Source of the DNA: Serratia symbiotica
GTDB lineage: Bacteria > Pseudomonadota > Gammaproteobacteria > Enterobacterales > Enterobacteriaceae
Assembly (NCBI GenBank): GCA_024160085.1
Contig: JAMDYG010000002.1
Coordinates: 678,209-742,208 of the forward strand
Length of the DNA stretch: 64,000 nt
Reading direction: 5' to 3'
In this document: piece by piece, positions 52,278 to 60,899 of the stretch
Layout: every line of letters starts with the position of its first letter
Numbering within the stretch: the stretch's first letter is position 1
Made by a program: the position numbers and the translations under genes
The notes under the pieces: model-generated
Told to the model about the DNA's origin: nothing
The model's input: the letters and a program-made list of their open reading frames with translations, nothing else
Database searches by the model: none

Positions 52278-52653
52278 ATGAAAAAGCTGACCATGACACC
52301 GCTGAGGATTCTCCCTGACAAGGCACTGATTGCTTCCGTTATTTTTACCGTGTCGCCATAGGGTACGGCATCGATTGGCTAGTCTGATCGCCAGTCGTTT
52401 GAGCAGTTGCAGGGGGAAATCCTCAACCGATTGTAGCAACCGGTGCTGCTGTCGGCCCATCCGGCACCGCGTTGGCCGACGCGGCTGCGTGGCCGCTTAC
52501 CTTGCAAATGTGCATGATAAAACGCTGGATATCCTTATCACCGTCGCTGGCAATACGCTGTGGCCGGGTGAGGCGGAGTTCAGGACCGGACTCCGCTAGA
52601 ATATCTGCGTACCCGATGCCACCGACATGCTGTGGCGGGTGCGGGCAGTATAG
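52278..52653 (+). pseudogene. Small ICE protein after VirB4-like gene, broken, unidentified
   Basis: ATG 52278: MKKLTMTPLRILPDKALIAS, VIFTVSP-stop, then in other frames FEQLQGEILNRL-stop-QPVLLSAHPA and HDKTLDILITVAGNTLWPGE, AEFRTGLR-stop-NICVPDATDM, stop at 52651-52653. About 125 codons with three stops. I do not recognise the family; the context is a conjugation accessory gene. It ends just before the restriction-modification cargo on the other strand. Confidence 0.45.
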
Positions 52654-52662
52654 AGACAGCGT

Positions 52663-53630
52663 TTACTTATCTACCAATTCTATCTTCATGCTGAGATCAT
52701 ATTCGACTATTTCGATAATGCAGTTATAAGCTTCGATGATCTTACTGAGCGATGCCTTACGGCCAGCAGCATTGAACCTACTGAGCTCAATGACATTTGA
52801 TGCGAGAAATTGTTCAAACATCAAGGATGTCAACACGACCGTCGTATGCACCATTTCCGAAGGTTTTAAGTAAGGCTTCTAATACAACAGTACCTTTAGA
52901 GGACGTAATAACGAGCGGTTTGTACCCACCCTCCAGGTTTGTAATGCACTTGCTTAGTAGTGCTTCCGTTGGCATGTTAGTGATATGCAGCACCACGTCT
53001 TCGTAATCAAAATCACCATGACGGCTGGAACCGGAATAATTCTAGTTGGAGTGGTGATGCTTGATGTTCCCCTCCCCCAGCAGCACATCCAGTTTGGCCC
53101 CAACCATATGCTGCATCAGACTACCAACGAACTTGGAACCTGTCCCTTTATTCATTCTGCCTGTTCTGTGCTTGTGACAGCAAGTGGCGGATAGCACAGC
53201 GAACTCCCCATAGTGGATCGATGCTCAAAATAAACGGTCTTCGTTCAAAATAGTCTTTGGCTTTAGCAATCCAGAAACACTCGAATGCAAGCAGATCTAA
53301 GGTCCCATTGTTCTTGTAGAGCTGATTCAGTAACTCGATGTAGTCCATCATGAGCTGCATGCTACCGCGGATGGTTCAGCTACCTTCGCTGGCTAACATT
53401 AGCATGAGCCCGTATTCACTTAACACTTTTTGTGTAGCCGGGACACCAAGTTCTTTCACCTGACCCTGTTTACCTGTCTTACAGTCATCGCTGTTTAACG
53501 GCCACTCCAGTGTTCCTGCTTTTTGTTTCTCAAGTACGTGCCGGTTGATGACCAGCAGAGCTGCAATAGGTCCATTTATTACCATTATTACCGCAACCTT
53601 TTTCTGAGCAGATAAAGCATTGTACGACTC
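52663..53630 (-). pseudogene. DUF4928-like protein of a restriction-modification pair, broken
   Basis: On the minus strand: GPIAALLVINRHVLEKQKAG, GQVKELGVPATQKVLSEYGL, a stop, then MMDYIELLNQLYKNNGTLDL, FECFWIAKAKDYFERRPFIL, AIRHLLSQAQNRQNE-stop, KFVGSLMQHMVGAKLDVLLG, HGDFDYEDVVLHITNMPTEA, LEGGYKPLVITSSKGTVVLE and FEQFLASNVIELSRFNAAGR. The family, typically next to C5 methyltransferases and thought to be the restriction partner, matches throughout by memory. Three or more stops and shifts break it. It follows the methyltransferase gene directly, as an operon. Confidence 0.65.
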
Positions 53631-54983
53631 GTACAGGTTCAAAAATAAATCTGGCAAGATGGCGGACCACTGGCATAATGACACTATCGCCAGCGATATG
53701 ATAGGCATCATTATAATTATGAGGAAGCTTATAAATATCTGGTAGCCACATCAGGCGAGATGCTTCTCTTGGGGATAGAAGACGTGAACTTATCTTATAG
53801 CCTTCAACGACCAGGATACTTTGACGGCTGGAACCCCCTGCCTGGGTACGCAAATACCCCGCAATGCCATCGAATCGGACTTCTGCCCGCTGGACTTTTC
53901 GCCGTTATCATTCATCCGGGTACGCTTGTAGAGTCCTCCGACAATACGTTTTCCAGATTTCTGGGCTGACTAAACTTTAAGAAGGTTAACAGGGGTCATC
54001 ATTGCCAGTAATTGCCTGGTTTTTTCTGCGTTGTCCCATTTTACACCCTCTGGATTCTCATCAATGATGTCACTAAACGTCGTCAATCGCTCTTTAGGCA
54101 GAGGTAAATTCCACCATAGCCATGATTGCTGCGCTTTTTGTGACAGCCCATTAAAAGCGGTGACTATTCGTTCTGGATGCAACTGACTAATGGGAGTCGG
54201 GGAAATGAGATGCTGAGGTAATTTTGCTGAGGGGTGTATGGCCACAATAAAAACACGGGAACGCGATTGCGGCACGAAGTGCTGGGCATCTACGACCATT
54301 GCACTAAAACGGTAGCCTGCATCGGATAGAACGGCCACTATAGAGGTAAAATCCTTCCCTTTATTTGACGTCATGATGCCATAGACATTTTCGAGCACGA
54401 TAATCTGATTGGCTCGCCTTTCATCCATAAGATTCCGTATAAGTCGCTAGAATGGCCAGAATGTACCAGAACGGGTCTGATTATGGTCATCTTCGCTGCC
54501 GATCCCTTTATAAACGCCAGCCAAAGACAGATTCTAGCAAGGGAAGGATGCCCATAGCAGGTCTGCCTGTGCGGGGAGTTGTGCGCTAGTGATGTTATTT
54601 ATATCTTCGACCAGCAAATCTATGCCACCGCTCCAATTACTCTTGTAAGCATGGCCTTTCATTGGGCTAAAATCGTTAGCAAAGAGGCAATCCCACTGAG
54701 CACCCAATCCGGTGCGGGCCATCCCGCCGCCGGCAAAAAACTCATAAAAACACCGCTCTGAATGCCTGGTGTATTTCAGGTGGGTATTTGCACGCTCAAT
54801 GTCACGATGAATTCTTTCGTTGATTGCCTGAGCAATCCACGCTCTCATAGTGATTTTTCCACCATCAAGCTGACATAGTCGGGAGATGCTGTTGTATTGT
54901 GTATTTGTTAGGCGGAGACTAGTACGATAGCTTGTTAAGGCGCTTATCATTAACCATGATTTTTGTGCCAAATTTCGACTCAT
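53630..54983 (-). pseudogene. C5-cytosine DNA methyltransferase, broken
   Basis: From plus-strand 54983 the text has an N-terminal DNA-binding-like piece (LRLTNTQYNSISRLCQLDGG), then motif I FYEFFAGGGMARTGLG and LLWASFPC followed by TAG: the catalytic PCQ is interrupted right after its Cys. After it come NLSLAGVYKGIGSEDDHNQT, a second stop (WPF-stop), motif VI IIVLENVYGI, motif VIII PQSRSRVFIVA and, after shifts, motifs IX-X (RLLSPREASRLMWLPD, AYHIAGDSVIMPVVRHLARF). It methylated cytosine-5 in DNA as part of a restriction system or an orphan modification, target unknown. Confidence 0.85.
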
Positions 54984-55384
54984 TATGATAAAGGATATCG
55001 AAACTGGCTAATCTGTCAATTTAATTTGGCTACAATGCTATCTAATACTCTAATTTAACCCGTTCATTCCTGAACCTCATTATTTTCCGGTACTAATAGC
55101 CATCATTCATTGTAATGACTCTGAATTTTATAACGATCATCTTACTAAGCTATCGTTTATTTCAAGCATTCGTTGACTAGCTTGGATACTTTCTGCTTCT
55201 GCTTGCTACGTTGCCTTTTCTCTGATTTTCTCCAGAGCAATTGGAATTTCATCGACTCGGGCAGTCTGGGTTTGTAGGACTGGAGTCGCTGCAGGAATTA
55301 TCAGATTCGTGCTTATAGTTGATTACTGACCTGATGCGCCGCAGATCGCACCCAGAGTGGTTACTCACTCTGGGAGTGTTCTTG
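54984..55384. other. Unassigned AT-rich stretch between methyltransferase and ICE gene
   Basis: No gene is recognisable on either strand. It lies between the divergent methyltransferase start and the next ICE gene and probably held promoters for both. The stretch is AT-richer than its surroundings. Plus-strand 55345-55375 holds an inverted repeat (cacccagagtg, gttact, cactctgggag) close to the ICE gene start. Confidence 0.4.
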
Positions 55385-55799
55385 ATGAAATTACTCGTCT
55401 GCTGCCTGGCAGCACTGTTCCTTTCTTCCGTCACCATTGCTGGCACCGTTATTTATACCGACAGCACGCATCCCGTAGTCAGTGAGTACGCTGCGGACGT
55501 TACCGTTGTGCAACTCTTGATGCCCCCGACTGTTTGCAGGCGCAGCTGTTTGGCAAACTGCCAGCTGACTCTGCGCAGGCAGAGCAGCAAACGCTGGCAG
55601 TGATAGCCTCGCATGTCTTTCAGCAGCGCCAACAGCAACTTGTCGGGAAGTATTATGCTAGTATCACACCCGTGCCTAGTCTCTGTGGTTGGAGAAATAT
55701 CCTGCCGTGGTGTTTGACGATAAGTGGGTAGTCTACGGTACCACCGACATTGCCGTGGCCACGCAGCAGTTGAATTCCTGGAAGGAGAAAGCCCGATGA
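55385..55799 (+). pseudogene. ICE protein, TIGR03757-like, broken
   Basis: ATG 55385: signal peptide MKLLVCCLAALFLSSVTIAG, then TVIYTDSTHPVVSEYAADVT and VVQL, a shift at DAPDC, then LQAQLFGKLPADSAQAEQQT, VFQQRQQQLVGKYY, a shift, KYPAVVFDDKWVVYGTTDIA and VATQQLNSW, TGA at 55797-55799. The family is a thioredoxin-fold-like periplasmic ICE protein. Two shifts. Its stop overlaps the next ATG. Confidence 0.78.
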
Positions 55800-56672
55800 G
55801 CATGACACTCTTTCGCCAATCACCTGCACTGGCACCCCGGACAGTATCAATACTGCCAGCTTGCTCGCCAGTGCCGCTAGTATGGATCGCATTAGCTGGC
55901 GCATCAGCAGCATCTGTTACTGGCTGTTCTGCACGCCGTTTAGTTGCTCGGTCAAAACATCCGTCAAGGTCACGTATTTTATTCCGCAAGCTGTTGTCTC
56001 CGCCTATGAAAGTGCACTTCTTGGGGGAGCGGCAGGCGTGGAAAACGGTAGGGGCTGCCAGGAGATGAAAGCGCCCGGCATGCACAGGCAGAATCTGCAT
56101 TTTACTATGGTGATGCGTATGGTCATCCGGCGATAAAGATTATCGGCGGAATGGTTCCCGGCTATTCCTGCAACAGCGCCGCCACGCCCTTGATGCGCTC
56201 GTCTGGCGTACCGATATGCCGGAGTAGCTTTATCCGGAGGCGCTCATAACTGGCAGCCGCGAAATCGGCAGCATGCTGTCCGGCAATATATGGGGCAACG
56301 TGTATCCCCGCAGCGGCTTTGTTACACAGACTGATAGCTATAAGTCAGCGGCGGTTGTGGTGGTGCGGCGGGTGGCAGAAATTATCACTCGCCAGGGGCA
56401 ACTACATGTTTACGGTCAACTAACCGGCCAGCGTTCTCCAGGCTACTGGCTACCGGAACCCGTACAGGAAAACACCGGCACGAATAACCACAAGTGGCAG
56501 CGCCTTTCGCCGCAGCTGTCACAGCGTTGTGCGGTCTTTCCTGATAGCAGTGGGCCAGGTTGCGCATAACGGTAACTATGACTGGGCGCTCTGGCAGCCA
56601 TACAGCTGCTGCAAACGCCGCGGCTAAACATTCCTTTACAGCATCGATTTTTCTGAGGCTCATAAACCATGA
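55796..56672 (+). pseudogene. ICE protein, TIGR03756-like (TraU-like), broken
   Basis: From ATG 55796: a shift in the first codons, then LNTASLLASAASMDRISWRI, SSICYWLFCTPFSCSVKTSV with its paired cysteines, VVSAYESALLGGAAGVENGR-like text, then AIKIIGGMVPGYSC, a stop in the middle, EIGSMLSGNIWGNVYPRSGF, a run of frames, WRQRLSPQLSQRCAVF-type text, WALWQPYSCCKRRG-stop and IDFSEAHKP with TGA at 56670-56672. This is the cysteine-rich TraU-like exported protein of the channel. Several stops. Confidence 0.75.
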
Positions 56673-57405
56673 CATATCGAAACACTATGCGCTGGTCCTT
56701 TACGGCGCTTGCCTTGTTCACCGTGGCATCAGTGTCGGCACTGGCTGCTGACACTGAGCACTCTTCGTCCGGCGTGTCGGTCAATTGTGCCATTAATGAC
56801 GGTCTTTTCTATTCCATTGATGGCGGTTCGGTGATTTCATCGCCGCTGAGCCGCAGCAACATGTCACGCCAGGGGCTGAACGGCGGCTGGAGCAGTGACC
56901 TGATGTGCGGCAGCTTCGACCTGAAAACGACCGTGGGCAACCAGCTTAACGGCATCACCAGAGGACCTGATGGGCAATGTTATTCAAGGGTCCACCGGCG
57001 CGGTGATGAGCATGCCAGCGATGGCTATCCAGTGCGCTAACCCCAGGTTGTATGAAATGCTCACCAACAGTGTGCTGCAAGCGGGTATTAACTTTGACAA
57101 GGAATAGCTCAACTGCCAGAACATGTCAAAAGGCTGGCTAACTAAACCCTTGGCAGCAAGTGGCAGCAGGAGGAGGTATCAGAAGAGTATCGAAGAGTAT
57201 AAGGATATCGTAGCCACCAGTGGCGGTGATGCCGTTTTCAGCTACTAGAAGCTGCAAAAAGCCACTGGCGAGGAAGGCGTCACCTGGATAGGGAGATAGA
57301 AATGCGGGGGCAAAGGTCAATAGGCCATTCAGCCTACCCGGGACCTAGCGAAATCCGGTTATAATATGATGAATAGCCTGCCAGTAACTAGCAATAGCCA
57401 ACTAA
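56669..57405 (+). pseudogene. ICE protein, TIGR03755-like (TraH/TraN place), broken
   Basis: ATG 56669: MTYRNTMRWSFTALALFTVA (signal peptide), then NDGLFYSIDGGSVISSPLSR and LNGGWSSDLMCGSFDLKTTV, GNQLNGIT, a shift and then MGNVIQGSTGAVMSMPAMAI, QCANPRLYEMLTNSVLQAGI, NFDKE-stop, a deletion, and EEGVTWIGR-stop near 57298. The rest, normally another ~250 codons, is missing. The 3' part passes into TraG text. Confidence 0.72.
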
Positions 57406-58331
57406 GTGATGCCACACATTAACTCTGTGGGTTGGATAGGCAGCGACTACTTTCTGAATACCTCTGACTATTACGACGACTACACGCCCATGACGACCGT
57501 CACCAATAGCCGTACGACGACAGTAGAGACAGTGGCTACTCTAATACCGGTCAGGGAGGCTATATCCTACCCGCACAAGACCTGGTGGTCAGACAGCAAC
57601 GTCTGGCTACGTAAACGCGCGCAGGCGAGCTTCAGCGATAGCACGAGTAAAGAGAGATGCAGTGTCAGTTTCCTGGCTCACAATGGGAAGATTCAGCACT
57701 GTGGTGGCGGCTGGTGAGTCCGGCAGCGGTGTAACTTATATTGCTGGCAGAGGCGACACTGCTAGCGGTATTGGGAACAGCTTGTCGCGCTTCACCTCTA
57801 CTTATCGGACTGGGTATGAAACAAGTGGAGGCTTTACCGGGCTTTGACGCCTTAAAGCAGGCGATGACGATGATCCAGACGCTGCTGCAAATGATGATCA
57901 TCATAGTAATACCAGTACTGGTGATGTTCAGCACCTATGATCCTAAAACGATTGTGACTATCTCGTTTGCACTGTTTGCATTGCAGTTCATTACCTTCTG
58001 GTGGGAACTGTCGGGTTGGTTGGACGACAGGTTGATCACCATTTTGTATTCCAGCCTGGCTGCAAGTGGACTGGCATCGGAGGTGCCCATTGCGGATTTC
58101 CTGAGCTCTCCTCGTGATGGTTGGATCATGAATCTTGTATTGGGAATGATGTACGTAGTATTTCCTTGGTTCTGGGTGGGGGTGCATGCTAGGTTGGGTG
58201 GGTGTCAAAATAGGAAGAATTGCGGAATGGTTTATCAAGGGGGCCGGGGGACGATCAGGCACAACAAGCTGGCCAAAATAGGGAGCCATGGCTGGGGAGG
58301 CCGTAAATCCGGTGTAAAAAGAATTCTCTAA
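57406..58331 (+). pseudogene. traG: ICE TraG-like mating-pair stabilisation protein, C-terminal part
   Basis: The first half is lost. What remains: AVNSVGWIGSDYFLNTSDYY-type text, then YPHKTWWSDSNVWLRKRAQA, a shift at about 57690, QVEALPGFDALKQAMTMIQT, LLQMMIIIVIPVLVMFSTYD, SFALFALQFITFWWELSGWL and MNLVLGMMYVVFPWFWVGV, ending in a basic glycine-rich tail, stop at 58331. The hydrophobic segments fit the membrane part of TraG. It is the last gene of the conjugation module. Confidence 0.75.
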
Positions 58332-58348
58332 AAATTAAACCTTTTTTC

Positions 58349-58379
58349 AAGACTGCCAGGAAGTTTGCTGGCAGTCCCT
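58349..58379 (+). terminator. Hairpin after the ICE module
   Basis: A perfect inverted repeat (gactgccag, loop gaagtttg, ctggcagtc) lies 18 bp after the TraG stop, followed by a T-rich stretch (taataattttta). It is a plausible Rho-independent terminator for the conjugation operon. Confidence 0.65.
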
Positions 58380-58385
58380 AATAAT

Positions 58386-58603
58386 TTTTATTGATTCTAG
58401 AATAGCCCATATACTAGCCATAACCTTTGGCACCATCACGAAAACCATCTTTTTGCTTTTTTCTTTATAGAAGCTGAATCCGGTATAAAAGATGCAATCA
58501 ACGCCGCCGCAGAACATGCTATTCTGAAAGAATCTTTCAAATCCTTGCCAAAGCTGTGTCCATTTTCATACTTATGTAATTCTTTTTTCCAGTCACTGGC
58601 CAT
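58386..58603 (-). pseudogene. Small unidentified protein, frameshifted
   Basis: From ATG at plus-strand 58603: MASDWKKELHKYENGHSFGK, DLKDSFRIACSAAALIASFI, PDSASIKKK, then a one-base shift to KDGFRDGAKGYG-stop-YMGYSR, INKNY, stop at 58386-58388. The protein would be about 71 residues, charged at its start and mildly hydrophobic in the middle. I do not recognise it; size and setting suit an immunity or regulatory protein in ICE cargo. One nonsense codon and one frameshift mark it as decayed. Confidence 0.45.
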
Positions 58604-59286
58604 CGTCACGCCATTTTAAGATACTCATTCAATATGCCCAGATTACTAAATTTCTATGCAAGCAGCAAATTTTGAGCAGTATCAATTGACAATGATGGAA
58701 TAGATCGCTAACAAATATCTAATATGTAAAGATAGCCCTAATGTTTAAGACATTATTGGAGCTAAAATCAGAAACGTGTGCAAGAAGAAGTTTACGCACA
58801 TGCCGTTGGCAGAAGGTCCCACCATTACAGCGACAGCATCCTGAAGAAGCTTATCATGTCTGTGAAATCCCCGGGCAGCATGCCATTTTATGAAAAGTTA
58901 CATGATGTGTTTATGATACTACTAACCGAATGCTTATGATGCACAGCAGTTGAAAAATTGATAAGGCTATCTGACTGGTGCACAGAGTATTTATGTGAGC
59001 AAAATTATTCAAGATATTTTGGATAAGATGTAAGCTTGTCTATCTTTGAAAAATCTATAGTTCATTGTTAACTAAATAGGCGGAGGACGTAATTCTAATA
59101 ATATTTATCATAATGGTAAGTTTTTTAGTAATTGCTTAATTTTAGGTAGGGTATTAAAGGTTTATCAATATGCACATAAGCCTAATGTAATAACTGATTG
59201 GCGCTTACTTTTCATTATTAATCCACATATATGCATAATGATTTTAGTTTTATTGTACTCTATATAAAAAGTAGAGATCTTGACAC
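58604..59286. other. AT-rich stretch, no assignable gene
   Basis: No open frame is convincing. Between 58780 and 58930 the plus strand reads VYAHAVGRRSHHYSDSILKK and VKSPGSMPFYEKLHDVFMIL in one frame, which may be the trace of a decayed gene, but I cannot name it. 59040-59280 is low-complexity AT-rich DNA. Confidence 0.35.
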
Positions 59287-60174
59287 TCAAGATTTTGTTG
59301 GGGACCAGATAGGTGCAGTCTCAGCATCATAAAATTTGATATCTTTTTTCTGGCCAATAAATCTTTTAGTGAGTTTAATTATGCTAGTATTATCTTTAGA
59401 ATTTTCAACCACATAAATACTAATAAAAACCCTATCAACCTAGCCATCAATTATTTTGTCAAAAATGTATTTGTCATTTTCTGCGATTGAATGCCCATGA
59501 ATAAGCAAAGTCCCATTGATATTTCCTAACGCATCGTAGCAATTATTAAGATAATGGTTATGTCTAATTCTTTCTAATTTTTTTATATGTTGACTCGGAC
59601 AAAAATAACAGAAACTTACATTCACCTAAACTTTTCTCAACTTGCTAAATAATACTGATATCTCTATCTACCTTAAAAGTATGTTTTCTTACTGAACCAC
59701 CATCATTATAAATATGAATAACCTCATGAAGAAAAAATAGTTTTGTTTATTGGGTTACAAAAATTTATCTGACCAAAAACTATCATTAGTGATAAATCCT
59801 TCTGGCTGAATTTCGTTCTTATTGATAATCCAGTAAAGTAGCAGTTTATAATAAGTGTGAATATTTTTCAAATTGCGAAATAAATTTTTTGCACACTTAT
59901 ATTCTTCGGACTTTATTGAGCTAGATTTCTCATGGTGCTTACTTGATATAATCTTGATTGGTGAGTTTTTGAGGGTGTCTTGGTCTTTACTAATCACATC
60001 TGTTTTTTTCGGATTCAATAGTGCCAAAATCAGCATCTTCAAATGATGATCTATAATTAAATATATTGAGGGCACAAAGCTTGTGAAAAACCATTCACAA
60101 ATAAAACTGAGGGTTTATCTTACTATGAGTAAAAATGATTTCTCTAGCATTTCATTAAATGACGGTAGCGGCAT
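59287..60174 (-). pseudogene. DUF4917-family protein with SIR2-like motifs, broken
   Basis: Minus strand, start at plus-strand 60174: MPLPSFNEMLEKSFLLIV-stop, then PSVLFVNGFSQALCPQYI with a shift to NYRSSFEDADFGTIESE, KYKCAKNLFRNLKNI-like text, TYYKLLLYWIINKNEI, NKTIFFLHEVIHIYNDGG, RIRHNHYLNNCYDALGNING with TLLIHGHSIAENDKYIFDKI, and VFISIYVVENSKDNTSIIKL, FYDAETAPIWSPTKS, TGA. The DUF4917 pattern GNGFS, NYDLLLYW, LHG, YGHS is close to the SIR2-like NAD-binding proteins found in phage-defence loci. Many stops and shifts. Confidence 0.65.
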
Positions 60175-60267
60175 TTGAAATTCCTCTAAACTTTATGATG
60201 AGACTAATATTCATTAACATATCTTGATTGCATATTAACTATATCAGAAAGAACTCTCTCTAAGATG

Positions 60268-60899
60268 GGCTTTGTTGAATAAATCTAACTTTTAGATGAC
60301 TGACTGATCTGATTGTTATGGTCGTTTCAACATAAGGTTCTCATGGTAAAGCAAAAGTTTAAAATCACTAACTGGTCAGCCTACAATAAAGGCGCTCAGG
60401 AATCGCGGTTCGCTGACGATATAGCTAGACGAGTCAGCTATTGCTGCATGAACCGACAGCGCACATCCCAAGTATAGTGATCGGCCACTTCACTACACCG
60501 ATATGGCAATTACCACGATCTTGATGATGAAGCGTGTGTTCAACCTGCCGCTCCGGGCTTTGTAGGGCTTCGTTGAATGGCCGGATAAATACCTCGAGTG
60601 TAACCACGCGGTGGCGAATCAGCATCAGAGTGGCAGCAATGATGTCTGGAAAAGAAAAGTGGGCTATAACCGTCGTTCAGTGGTAGAAACGGTGATGTTC
60701 GGTATTAAAAACCTTGCTGGGCAGCCATCTGAGCCTGCGGAGACTATGACGCGCAGGTGGGTGAAGCGGATGGCGATGGTTAAGGCGCTGAACCGGATAA
60801 CGTTGCTGGGAATGCCGGACAGCACCTGGATCGCATAACTGGTGTGCCAGTGCAGCGGGAGCCATCCCGTCAGCTCACTCTGATTTATTCAACAAAGCC
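60268..60899 (+). mobile_element. IS903-like (IS5 family) element, internally deleted
   Basis: Perfect 18-bp terminal inverted repeats: ggctttgttgaataaatc at 60268-60285 and gatttattcaacaaagcc at 60882-60899. Length is 632 bp against ~1,050 for a full IS903. The transposase starts MVKQKFKITNWSAYNKGAQE, passes HYTDMAITTILMMKRVFNLP and, after a large deletion, resumes NHAVANQHQSGSNDVWKRKV, GYNRRSVVETVMFGIKNL and MAMVKALNRITLLGMPDSTW. Two stops and shifts. The element could still be moved in trans because both ends are intact. Confidence 0.85.
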
